From Chloroflexota bacterium (lineage in GTDB: Bacteria > Chloroflexota > Dehalococcoidia > SZUA-161): 37,141 bases of DNA. The notes under the pieces were generated by a model that worked only from the letters and a program-made list of their open reading frames with translations, was not told the origin of the DNA and made no database searches. A program made the position numbers and the translations under genes. Positions within the stretch are counted from its first letter, which is position 1. Each line of letters opens with the position of its first letter. The stretch spans positions 1 to 37,141 of the forward strand of contig JAJYLC010000015.1 of the NCBI GenBank assembly GCA_021787935.1. Reading direction: 5' to 3'. This document shows, piece by piece, positions 19,318 through 28,550 of the stretch.

Positions 19318-20598
19318 TCACTCGATGCGCGCTGTATTGCGATTGTAAAAATAAGCAAAGAACCAATCGATGGATGCGCTTATTTTGCTCTTGAATCCCG
19401 TCAGCAGCCCCAGGTATACAATCATTTGCTCGAAATACAGCATCCGCCGCACTAACCCGCCGGCGAAGCCGTCAAAAACAAAATTCAATAGCTCGGCCAC
19501 CGCTGTGTTTCTGCCGATATATATTATCTGCCCCTTAAACCAGTAGCGGAAGGGCCGTTGAGGTTTGCCTTTTATGGAATTGATAATGTTTTTGCCGCAG
19601 GCAGGTCCCTGCCGCACTGCTACCTGGTGAGTTGCAGGATAAGCTCCCAGGCCATGAGGTTGCTGTAGATAAGCGCAATCTCCAATAACATAGACCCCGG
19701 GCGATTTCCGTACCTCCAAGTACTCGTTGACCAATATGCGCCCGTCCTTAGCTTTATCGAATGGCAGTGACTCTGTTACAGCCGCTGCCTTCACTCCCGC
19801 TACCCAGATAACAGTGCGAGTTGGTATAACCTGCCCATCGGCAGTCTGGACACCGCCCGGCCATAGCTTGTTGATGCGAGTTTTGAGCAATACCTCAACC
19901 TTTCTGGAGCGCAGCCCGGCGATAGCCATCTCCCCGGTCTTGGCCTTCATGCCTGGTAAGAGGGTATCTTGAGCCTCGACCAGGACCACCCGAACGTACG
20001 GCGTCAGGGAAGGGTAGTCCCGTGCCAGCACCTCGAGCGTGAAGTCCTGGATGGACGCTGCCAGTTCGACACCGGTGGGCCCGCCCCCTACCACCACAAA
20101 AGTAAGCAGCTCATGTCTGCGTTGTTCATCTTTTTCTTGGAGCGCGGCCTCATAGTCATCCAGAATGCGATTATGGATGTTGATAGCGTCCTTCAGCGAC
20201 CTGAAGCGTAGTGCGTTCTTCTCGACCTCGTCCATGCCGAAGAAATTGACCGTGCTGCCCAGTGCCACAACCAGGTAGTCCCATGCAATTTCTCCGGAAT
20301 CGGTAGCAACTATACTCCTCTCGACATCTATGCCCTGTATCTGGCTTTGCCTGAACTTTATCCGCCCTGCCGTACCATTCTGTCTCAAGAGAATACGTAT
20401 AGGGAAAGAGATGTGACCGGGCGCAACACTCCCGGTGACAACCTGATATATCAGCGGCAGGACAAAGTGATAATTATGCTGGTCGACTAGAGTTACTTCC
20501 ATCTCCGGTAAGCTGCCGGATGCCCTTTTCAATTCCAATAAAGCGCCAATCCCTGCAGAACCCGCCCCGAGGATTACTACTCTCTTTTTTTCACTCAT
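19318..20598 (-). CDS. NAD(P)/FAD-dependent oxidoreductase, type II NADH dehydrogenase-like
   Basis: 426-aa ORF; RVVILGAGSAGIGALLEL, VVVGGGPTGVELAASI, VYVIGDCAYL, YIGRNTAVAEL. Confidence 0.92.
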   Translation of the reverse strand: MSEKKRVVILGAGSAGIGALLELKRASGSLPEMEVTLVDQHNYHFVLPLIYQVVTGSVAPGHISFPIRILLRQNGTAGRIKFRQSQIQGIDVERSIVATDSGEIAWDYLVVALGSTVNFFGMDEVEKNALRFRSLKDAINIHNRILDDYEAALQEKDEQRRHELLTFVVVGGGPTGVELAASIQDFTLEVLARDYPSLTPYVRVVLVEAQDTLLPGMKAKTGEMAIAGLRSRKVEVLLKTRINKLWPGGVQTADGQVIPTRTVIWVAGVKAAAVTESLPFDKAKDGRILVNEYLEVRKSPGVYVIGDCAYLQQPHGLGAYPATHQVAVRQGPACGKNIINSIKGKPQRPFRYWFKGQIIYIGRNTAVAELLNFVFDGFAGGLVRRMLYFEQMIVYLGLLTGFKSKISASIDWFFAYFYNRNTARIE

Positions 20599-20758
20599 TA
20601 TTATTGCCGCCAGACGTACATACGTTACATATAGTACATGCCGATGTCAAATGTATGCCGAGAAGGAGATTCAGGGGCGCATTGGAGAATTCGTTATAGG
20701 AAGTCAGGGTGAGTGGACTTGGGCTACAGACCTCAGCTTGTCAAGGGTTCCTTTATAT

Positions 20759-22018
20759 TCAGGCCGGCTTTAAATCGGTACCTTTGGGGACAACTACTAC
20801 TCCGGATTCTGATACTGTGCAACCTCTGCGCTTATCGGCCTCATGATCATACCCAAGTGCGGCACCTGCGTGGATTCTGGAATCCTTGTCGATGATGGCC
20901 CGCCTTACCCTCGCACCCGGCTCTATGATAACGTCATCGAGTACAATCGAGCCCTCCACCAGAGCGCCACTCTCAACAACCACGCCTGGGGATAGAATAG
21001 AACCCCCGACCCCACCGCCACTGATGATACAGCCATCGGACACCAGGGAATCCGGGATCCTTCCTCCCAGGACGCACTTTGTGGGAGGTCGCGGTTTCTG
21101 ATAGGTCCTGAACGGCCATTTTTCTCCATAAAGACTAAAGAGAGGGTCCACACCTACGAGGTCCATGCTGGCCTCGTAGTAAGAGTCGATGTCGCCCACA
21201 TCCCTCCAGTAGGACGAATCCCGAGTTCTTTTGACAAGCACTTTATTTCTTTTGCCTTCTTTCACTTCAACAACGAAATCCTCTATCCTGTTCTCATTCT
21301 CATAGTCGTAAACAAAGACTTTATGGCCCTTAGCCGTCATTCTAGGAATGACCTGTTTGCCGAAGTCGTCTTCCGCCCCCTGCATGGCCTCTATCAAAGC
21401 GCTCATTTTAAAGATGTAAATACCCATTGAAGCGAAAACATAATCTGGTGCGTCGGGAAGCGTCCTCGGATTAGCAGGCTTCTCCTCGAACTTTAGTAGC
21501 CTGAAATTTCGGTCTACTGCCAGTACACCGAGTTTCAGAGCAGCTTGCTCCTTTTTTGTCCTTATACCGGCCAGGGTCAGTCCTGCGTCTTTCCCCTTGT
21601 GATAGGCTAACATTTGACGGTAGTCCATCTTATATACATGGTCGCCTGAGAGAATCAGGATGTTTTCAACATCTCTTCTTATAATCAAATCAAGGTTCTG
21701 GCGCACGGCGTCGGCAGTACCGCGATACCAATCAGCGCCGAGCTTCTGTTGAGCAGGCACTGTGTATATATATTCTCCTAACCCCGAGCTTGAAATGCCC
21801 CAGCCTTCCTGTACGTGAACGTTTAATGACCCCGACCTGTACTGTGTGAGCACAAAAATTTTGCGCAGACCCGAGTTGACGCAATTGCTCAAGGGGAAGT
21901 CGATAAGCCGATATTTACCCCCGAAGGGGACGGCTGATTTGGTTCGCGCCATTGTCAGAGGTTGTAACCTCTCGCCTATGCCCCCGGCCATTATTACCGT
22001 TTGCAGTTTTTCCATTTC
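20759..22018 (-). CDS. glgC: glucose-1-phosphate adenylyltransferase
   Basis: MEKLQTVIMAGGIGERLQPLTMARTKSAVPFGGKYRLIDFPLSNCVNSGLRKIFVLTQY; trimmed to the likely internal ATG. Confidence 0.95.
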   Translation of the reverse strand, partial: EMEKLQTVIMAGGIGERLQPLTMARTKSAVPFGGKYRLIDFPLSNCVNSGLRKIFVLTQYRSGSLNVHVQEGWGISSSGLGEYIYTVPAQQKLGADWYRGTADAVRQNLDLIIRRDVENILILSGDHVYKMDYRQMLAYHKGKDAGLTLAGIRTKKEQAALKLGVLAVDRNFRLLKFEEKPANPRTLPDAPDYVFASMGIYIFKMSALIEAMQGAEDDFGKQVIPRMTAKGHKVFVYDYENENRIEDFVVEVKEGKRNKVLVKRTRDSSYWRDVGDIDSYYEASMDLVGVDPLFSLYGEKWPFRTYQKPRPPTKCVLGGRIPDSLVSDGCIISGGGVGGSILSPGVVVESGALVEGSIVLDDVIIEPGARVRRAIIDKDSRIHAGAALGYDHEADKRRGCTVSESGVVVVPKGTDLKPA

Positions 22019-22175
22019 CACAGCCCCTTTACGTGCCACCGTACCCAAATTAGCCCTCTTGTATGAAAAGATTATATCAAATCGAAATCTACATCACCAA
22101 TAGGGCATAAATCATGCTTCAATATTTCTTGCGATTCGGATATACTACATGCTGGGGTAATTTAAAAAAAGAATT

Positions 22176-23669
22176 ATGGAATCTAAAAATAGTGCTGAAA
22201 AGCTTCCCAAAATCCCGCCGCTGCATGTAGTTATGGCCTCCCCGGAGATTGCACCTTTTGCTAAAACAGGCGGCCTTGGCGATGTGCTGGCCTCGCTGCC
22301 CATTGCACTGGAACAGCTCGGGCTCCGCGTCTCCCTTGTCATGCCGGCGTATCGCTCGGTCCTTCAAGGTGGTTTTTCAATTGAAGATACGGGCATCGAT
22401 TTCACTGTACCCATCTCTAACAGCAGGGAAGCAGGGACTCTGTTAAAAACAAAGGTAGGAAGAGACATTACACTCTACTTGATCCGTGCTGACCAGTACT
22501 ATGACCGTGAGAACTTTTATGGCACCCATGGAGAGGATTACCTCGATAATGCCGAGAGATTTACCTTCTTTGCCCGTTCAATCCTTGGTGTCTTGAAATA
22601 CGACCCACCGGCAATACTCCACGCCCACGATTGGCAGTCAGCACTTGCTATCGCATTCCTGAAGGCTCAACCTCATCTCTATCTGGAACTTTCTTCTGTG
22701 AAGACCATCTTCACCGTACACAACCTGGGATACCAGGGCCTTTTCAATTATCTGGACTGGCATCTCCTGAACCTTGACGAGCGTTTCTTCACTCCTCAAT
22801 ATCTGGAGTTCTATGGCAAAATCAACTTCCTAAAAGGAGGCCTTGTCTTCGCTGACAGGATCACCACAGTAAGCCCCTCATATGCTGATGAGATAAAAAC
22901 AGCCGAGCAGGGGTTTGGGCTGGACGGGGTTTTCCGGGAGCGGGCGAAGGACTTAGTGGGTATTCTCAACGGGGCGGATTACGAAATATGGAATCCTGAA
23001 ACCGATCCTTTTATCTGTAAAACATACGGTTTGCAGAATCTTTGGGGGAAAAAGTCTTGTAAGTCTGAGCTGCAAAGGACTTTCGGCCTTCACGATGTCC
23101 CTGATATCCCGCTCATTGGAATGGTCTCACGTCTGACATCGCAGAAAGGCTTTGACCTTTTGGAGCGGGCAATGGACGCCATGCTTTCTCGCGGCACTCA
23201 ACTCGTTCTTCTGGGGACAGGAGACAAGCACTACGAGGAAATTTTTGCCGAGATGCCTGAGCGGTATCCTGGAAAAGTGGGGGTAAAGATTGATTTCGAC
23301 GATTCCCTGGCACATAAGATTATAGCCAGCTCTGACCTGTTACTTATGCCCTCACGTTACGAGCCAAGTGGCCTAACTCAATTATACGCTCTCAGATACG
23401 GCACTATTCCCATCGTGAGGGCCACGGGCGGTCTGAGAGACACTGTCAGGGAGTTTGACCCCAAGACAGGGGAAGGTGATGGTTTCATTTTTAACACCTA
23501 CGATGTTCCCGAGTTTTTGCAAGCTCTGGATCGTGCCTTGGAGCTACTGCGGCAGAAAGAAAAGTGGGCAAAGTTAATGAGGAATGCAATGACCGCTGAT
23601 TTCTCTTGGGGGCGCTCCGCCCGCTCATATGCTGACCTTTATCAGCAACTCGCAGGATCTTCCACCTGA
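22176..23669 (+). CDS. glgA: glycogen synthase (GT5)
   Basis: 497-aa ORF; SPEIAPFAKTGGLGDVLASLP, HAHDWQSALA, TVHNLGYQGLF, MPSRYEPSGLTQLYALRYGTIPIVRATGGL. Confidence 0.96.
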   Translation: MESKNSAEKLPKIPPLHVVMASPEIAPFAKTGGLGDVLASLPIALEQLGLRVSLVMPAYRSVLQGGFSIEDTGIDFTVPISNSREAGTLLKTKVGRDITLYLIRADQYYDRENFYGTHGEDYLDNAERFTFFARSILGVLKYDPPAILHAHDWQSALAIAFLKAQPHLYLELSSVKTIFTVHNLGYQGLFNYLDWHLLNLDERFFTPQYLEFYGKINFLKGGLVFADRITTVSPSYADEIKTAEQGFGLDGVFRERAKDLVGILNGADYEIWNPETDPFICKTYGLQNLWGKKSCKSELQRTFGLHDVPDIPLIGMVSRLTSQKGFDLLERAMDAMLSRGTQLVLLGTGDKHYEEIFAEMPERYPGKVGVKIDFDDSLAHKIIASSDLLLMPSRYEPSGLTQLYALRYGTIPIVRATGGLRDTVREFDPKTGEGDGFIFNTYDVPEFLQALDRALELLRQKEKWAKLMRNAMTADFSWGRSARSYADLYQQLAGSST

Positions 23670-23695
23670 GTACTCTGCTGCTCCTGATAATGTTC

Positions 23696-25195
23696 CTATG
23701 GAGTCATTGCCACGAACCGTTTTTTATCCCGCTTGCATATCATTTGGGTCACATAGCGTCCGGTCATAGCACCACTGGGCAAGCCGCCTCCGGGTTGAAC
23801 CCACTGTCCGGCCATGTAAAAGCAGTCCAACCCGGGAAGTGTTTTACTCATATTCAAGGTCACTGTCTGCGGCGTCATTAGCCATCCTTCAAAGCTGCCC
23901 TGCCAGTTGCCTGTGTAACGATGGAAAGTCACAGGCGTCGCAACGTCTCGCATCTCGACTTGGGCTGCTAGCCCCGGAAAGCGTTTGTCTAGCAGGGAGA
24001 CCACGGCGTCGGCGATTCTCTCCTTTTCTTCTTTGTAGCGACTTATATCCTCGCGAAGTGATTTCCAGTAGGGATAGTTGGAAGTAATTAGGACTGTGAG
24101 CAATGTCCTCCCGGCTGGGGCCAACGTGGGGTCAAAATTGTGGATACGTACGCTCAGCGATTTCCTTTCTTCACCGGCGATAGTCACTGGTTTTTCAAGA
24201 GACAAAATCAAGCCTGATACTATTTGTGGGAAATCATTGAAGGAACGATTTACCCCCAGACCGATGTAGACCAACGGTGGGAAGATAGGGAACTTCTCAT
24301 AATAGGCGCGTATTTTATCGTTGTTGTACTTGCTATCGAGCATGTCGTAGATGGTGGCATGGCCATCGGCAGCCGAGACTACGTAATAGGCACGATGTTC
24401 GCTGCCATCCGCAAGTCTGACCCCAACTGCGCGGTCATTCTCTACCAAGATCTTGTCCACTCGTGATTTATAGCTAATCTCGCCACCAAGCTGCAGATAA
24501 CGCTTTTCAATTGCCTGGGAGATTTTTGTGGAGCCGCCTAAGATGTAGCCAGCCTGCTTATTGTGTAAGTAAGCTATTGTTATCAACATGAATATAGACG
24601 AGAATTCCGGGAACCATATCGACTGCCATGCATTGCGAAGCAATGGATTTTTAAAGTGCATCCCGAAGTCATCCATTGTCATCCGGCCCCACTTTCGAAG
24701 AGCTCCAAAAAATGGAAACATCTTGAGTAGTAGCTTCAGACCGTCGAAAGGGCTGTATAATTCAGGTGCTTTGTCGGCAGGCATATAGAAACGTGTAAAA
24801 CGGCGCATGGCTCCGGTGCATTCGCCAATGAATCTGTCGTCTTCAGGAGCAAGTTCCTTCATATGTTGTTCCAGGCGGTCAATATTGCAAAACACGTTAA
24901 AAACTTTTCCTTTCGAGTCCTCGATTCGGTAAAACTGCTCCATGTTTACTACATTCTGACCCTGCAATACTCCTAATTCTCGCCATATATCGTAAAGGCC
25001 CAAACCAGGCGCTGAACCCACAAACCAGTGAAGGCAGCCATCTATGTTGTATCCCTTGCGCTGCCATGCCGTGCACAATCCACCGGGTTTATCATGCATT
25101 TCGAATATCTTTGTGCTGTAGCCGTTCATTTGTGCGTAGCAGCCAGCGGATAGACCTGCAATTCCTGCCCCGATTATTACTATTGACTTAGCCAT
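23696..25195 (-). CDS. phytoene desaturase/CrtI-like NAD(P)/FAD-dependent oxidoreductase
   Basis: 499-aa ORF; IVIIGAGIAGLSAGCYAQMNGYSTKIFEMHDKPGGLCTAW; C-terminus FYMAGQWVQPGGGLPSGAMTGR. Confidence 0.9.
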   Translation of the reverse strand: MAKSIVIIGAGIAGLSAGCYAQMNGYSTKIFEMHDKPGGLCTAWQRKGYNIDGCLHWFVGSAPGLGLYDIWRELGVLQGQNVVNMEQFYRIEDSKGKVFNVFCNIDRLEQHMKELAPEDDRFIGECTGAMRRFTRFYMPADKAPELYSPFDGLKLLLKMFPFFGALRKWGRMTMDDFGMHFKNPLLRNAWQSIWFPEFSSIFMLITIAYLHNKQAGYILGGSTKISQAIEKRYLQLGGEISYKSRVDKILVENDRAVGVRLADGSEHRAYYVVSAADGHATIYDMLDSKYNNDKIRAYYEKFPIFPPLVYIGLGVNRSFNDFPQIVSGLILSLEKPVTIAGEERKSLSVRIHNFDPTLAPAGRTLLTVLITSNYPYWKSLREDISRYKEEKERIADAVVSLLDKRFPGLAAQVEMRDVATPVTFHRYTGNWQGSFEGWLMTPQTVTLNMSKTLPGLDCFYMAGQWVQPGGGLPSGAMTGRYVTQMICKRDKKRFVAMTP

Positions 25196-25294
25196 CTTCT
25201 CACCTCTCTGCCTTACTTTATTTCAGACAGGATAACATTGCGTCCATGCGGACATGCATAGCGAAATCAACTAAACAAACAACATACTTAAGAG

Positions 25295-26239
25295 TCATTG
25301 GAAAACGTAGGTCGTTCCCACCGTATTGAGAAGGAACTTCTCCGGCATTTCGGCGGCGAACTGATTAATGGCTTTCCAGCCTGTGCAGTGCATAGGGACA
25401 ATGAAATCGGGGTTTATCTTTTTTATCTCGTCGATGGTTGGTCCGATTACCGGCTCGACCATCGGCCCGGTGAGATGGAACCCTCCCAGAACAGCATGTA
25501 CTCTGTCCGTTTGAGTTAGTTTCTGGGCATATTTTACTGTATTGATGATCCCGGCATGAGAACATCCGCCGATAATTACCAACCCTTTACCTTTAACCTT
25601 GACTACTAGCCCCTGGTCATCCCGGAAAGGGTCTGTAACCCAGTCGCCATTGACCTTAGCCTCAACCCAAGGAAGACCTTTCTCAAAATCCGTCACTCGC
25701 TCCACCTCCCCTGTAGCCAAGATCAGGCCTGAACCAAATGTAGAAGCTTCTTTTCTCCGCTGAATTTTCACCCCCGTTTTTTTCAAAGCAAGTTCATCTA
25801 GGCTAGGGAAGGCTATAATGACTCCTAAGTCTTTGATGTTGACACGACGCTCCAGAAAAGCATCCGAATGCAGGATAAGCGGCATGCCTTTCTTAGCTTT
25901 TTTTAACAATGCTACCAACCCTGTAAAATGGTCAAAATGACCATGACTCAAGAATACGGCTTCGACCTTGCTCAAGTCTGTACCCAGCGTGTCGGCATTG
26001 TGAAGTTGAGCAATCGGTGTCGCTCCACAGTCCATTATCACAGCGTGTTGTTCTGAACCTGCATAGACGTTGAGAAGAAGTGACAACCCGTGTTCGGCTA
26101 GAATTGCCGGTTTTAAGGGGTTTAACATGGGTCTCTTCAGCACTTCTGTGCTCTCGAGCAAGAGCACATCTGTGTAATTGTCCACAAGTACCGTAACCTC
26201 CAGTCTGTCTGTTTCCCGTAAATTCAATTTACCCATGAA
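25295..26239 (-). CDS. MBL-fold metallo-hydrolase (COG1237-like)
   Basis: VDNYTDVLL ... FLSHGHFDHFTGLVALLKK, GCSHAGIINTVKYA, HCTGWKA; ATG after GAGGAGGTG. Confidence 0.9.
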   Translation of the reverse strand, partial: FMGKLNLRETDRLEVTVLVDNYTDVLLLESTEVLKRPMLNPLKPAILAEHGLSLLLNVYAGSEQHAVIMDCGATPIAQLHNADTLGTDLSKVEAVFLSHGHFDHFTGLVALLKKAKKGMPLILHSDAFLERRVNIKDLGVIIAFPSLDELALKKTGVKIQRRKEASTFGSGLILATGEVERVTDFEKGLPWVEAKVNGDWVTDPFRDDQGLVVKVKGKGLVIIGGCSHAGIINTVKYAQKLTQTDRVHAVLGGFHLTGPMVEPVIGPTIDEIKKINPDFIVPMHCTGWKAINQFAAEMPEKFLLNTVGTTYVFQ

Positions 26240-26299
26240 TTCACCTCCTCTTTTGCTGAAAAGTTTCACCCCGGAGTTGAGAATTCAAATGAATAATAA

Positions 26300-26349
26300 C
26301 CCTCTTGGGGTGACTTGTAAATTAGGTAGTTAATGTCACCAAGAGAGGG
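26300..26349. promoter_or_regulatory. inverted repeat / hairpin upstream of the MBL-fold gene
   Basis: CCCTCTTGGGGTGAC and GTCACCAAGAGAGGG form near-complementary arms around an AT-rich ~20-nt loop. Confidence 0.5.
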
Positions 26350-26363
26350 TGGGAAAAACAAAA

Positions 26364-26405
26364 TCGGGGCGAGTGGATCGAACCATCGACCTCAGCGTCC
26401 CGAAG
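26364..26405 (-). repeat. tRNA 3'-half fragment (tRNA-Pro(CGG)-like; candidate att scar, copy A)
   Basis: Reverse complement CTTCGGGACGCTGAGGTCGATGGTTCGATCCACTCGCCCCGA matches the anticodon loop to discriminator of a tRNA; the 5' half is absent. Confidence 0.7.
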
Positions 26406-27092
26406 GTTCCCATTATGGCAGCATTTAATGTTTTTGCTTGCTATTGTGCTTAACAGCGACTAATAAGGCTAGAAAGTGTGGGCTTCTCGCAACTAGGGTG
26501 TATTCACGTGGCGGGGCGACGTATTTCCACTTATCTGAAATTAACACAACCTACCGAGGCTATGGTGGATGCCTTCACACTTATCGATGTAGAACCAGTG
26601 TGCTCGCGTGTCGAGTGACGTGTTTTCTCCTGCCCAAAATCACGAGTTTCCCCAGATGTTTGGGAACTCCGCTATAAAGTAAACTTTAGTTTATAACACA
26701 AGGCCCACGAGTAGCGGCCTAATCTATGGGAAAGAGGCGGTAATTAAGATATCAATGCGAAAACTCAGCGATGATTGCTCTATTTATCACTCTGGTGAAG
26801 CTGTCAGTTGTAGCTGCCTCAGCAAAGGCTCAGGTGCTAATCGAGGTGATGCCAGACACAAGTGTTAAGAAGTCACATGGTATCTGTGTTATCTCATACC
26901 GGTTTGAGAAGGTAAAGGCAGGGTCTTACGTATCAGTACGACGCGGTTCACAGAGCTTGAAGTGAATCAAACAAATTGAGATAAAGGAGGTGGTTGCTAG
27001 GGAAAGAAAAAGTTTAAGGGGTCTTAATTTATAAGAACAGTTGGTAAAAATTACCTGGTAAACAACAAAATTACGAAAGGAGAGCCGAACCA

Positions 27093-28097
27093 ATGAAAAA
27101 GATTATTGCTCTGATGGGAACTGCTGCAATTCTAAGCGCAGTCATAGCTCTAGTAGCCCTTCCATTGGGAGCCAGCGCGGCCACGGCCGGCGGCACTGGC
27201 CTTACCGCAGCGATTGTTGCAACTTCGGGTCAGATAATCTCTGGGACCATAGATGCAACTGGTTATGACCTAGGGATATACATCGGGCCGGGTGTCCACA
27301 ATGTTTTGGTGACGGGAGCCAACGTCACCGGAGCCAATGATGAAGGAATCCTGGTCCAGGATGCTTCGAACATTGTTATCGAAAATAGTACAATATCGGG
27401 TAACGGCGGCAATGCTACTCCTGGCATCATAGAGAACAAAGCCATAATGTTGGTAGGAACTACAAACTGTCTGGTCAAAAACAACATTGTAAAAGACAAC
27501 ATGCACGGCGGTATAGGCGTGGAGGCCGATAGCCCGGCTCTTGACCCCGGCGCTCCAACCCCCAGCGCAACCGCTCCAATGGCGGGCACAGGGAACGTCG
27601 TAACAGGTAATCTTGTCCAGGACAACGGGTTCGACTGTGGAATAGTCGTCGCACCCAACACGCCAGGAGGCACCGTCTCTAATAACATTGTCTCAAAGAA
27701 TGCTGTTGTGATCACAACGATTGGGGTCGGCGGCATAGTCGTGGGCGCGGGCAATCCGGATGTTCCTCTACCCACGACGGCAACGGATAACATTGTCCTC
27801 GATAACGTGGTAAACGGTGGCCTGCTGGCGGGTGTTGTAGTTCACAGTTGGCTTGGCGGCACGATATCAGGCACCCAAATAATCGGCAACGTGTTATCGG
27901 ACAACGGCTACGTGGTCTCTGGGAACACGACCGGCATCGAAATTTTTGCGGAGGCACCTTTTGGCACTATCACCGGCACACAGGTGCTCAACGATAGCGT
28001 CTCGAACGACTACTATGGCGTCTGGCACATCGGCGATACGGGCACGCACATCGCCCACCTCACGACTAGCAGTGTAACAGTCCCCGTTTTTCCATAG
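27093..28097 (+). CDS. secreted right-handed parallel beta-helix repeat protein
   Basis: Signal peptide MKKIIALMGTAAILSAVIALVALPLGASA; repeated NIVIENSTISGNGG / CLVKNNIVKDNMHGGIGVE / NVVTGNLVQDNGFDCGIVV / NIVLDNVVNGG rungs; AAAGGAGAG SD. Confidence 0.88.
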   Translation: MKKIIALMGTAAILSAVIALVALPLGASAATAGGTGLTAAIVATSGQIISGTIDATGYDLGIYIGPGVHNVLVTGANVTGANDEGILVQDASNIVIENSTISGNGGNATPGIIENKAIMLVGTTNCLVKNNIVKDNMHGGIGVEADSPALDPGAPTPSATAPMAGTGNVVTGNLVQDNGFDCGIVVAPNTPGGTVSNNIVSKNAVVITTIGVGGIVVGAGNPDVPLPTTATDNIVLDNVVNGGLLAGVVVHSWLGGTISGTQIIGNVLSDNGYVVSGNTTGIEIFAEAPFGTITGTQVLNDSVSNDYYGVWHIGDTGTHIAHLTTSSVTVPVFP

Positions 28098-28108
28098 GTA
28101 TTCCCAAG

Positions 28109-28140
28109 GCAGGTGGTAGCTCTGCCAAGCTACCACCTGC
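28109..28140 (+). terminator. hairpin immediately downstream of the beta-helix gene
   Basis: GCAGGTGGTAGCT-CTGCCA-AGCTACCACCTGC: perfect 13-bp stem with 6-nt loop, 11 nt after the stop codon; weak T-tract. Confidence 0.7.
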
Positions 28141-28550
28141 TTAAGCCTCATAGCGAGGTGCTCTCACGATGGGCAAAATCAAAAAAGCAGAAAATAATAC
28201 GCGCAGGCCTTCGGTCTAATGGGGTGTTTCCCCCTTTTTCCCCAAAGATGATACCCCGATTCGACGGAAAATCTCATCGTACATCACTCACTCCACTTGC
28301 CTGGCAGACAATTCACGGAGAAGACGGACAAGTATATATGTTGAAAACAGGGAAAATAAATCTCAAATGGGTGACTTAAACATGGCAGAGCTTGATCTGA
28401 TTAAATTGATCGCGCATTTCGCCCAATTGGACAAGGCCGAGGGAAAGATCACTAAGAGTTTATTTTCGTTAGTGTCTGCTGAGCTTCTTTTGAAAGAGCT
28501 TGTGCTATTTATTTAATTCTGTAATTATTTACTATATAATTCTATTCGAA

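Noticed and set aside
28382-28516. 44-codon plus ORF MAELDLIKLIAHFAQLDKAEGKITKSLFSLVSAELLLKELVLFI just upstream of GH31
   Set aside because: Weak ribosome-binding site and no recognised homologue; too short to support without comparative data.
28500-28550. N-terminal extension MCYLFNSVIIYYIILFE of the GH31 ORF as a possible signal/TM segment
   Set aside because: TTG start in an AT-rich intergenic region; ATG at 28551 is the more plausible start.
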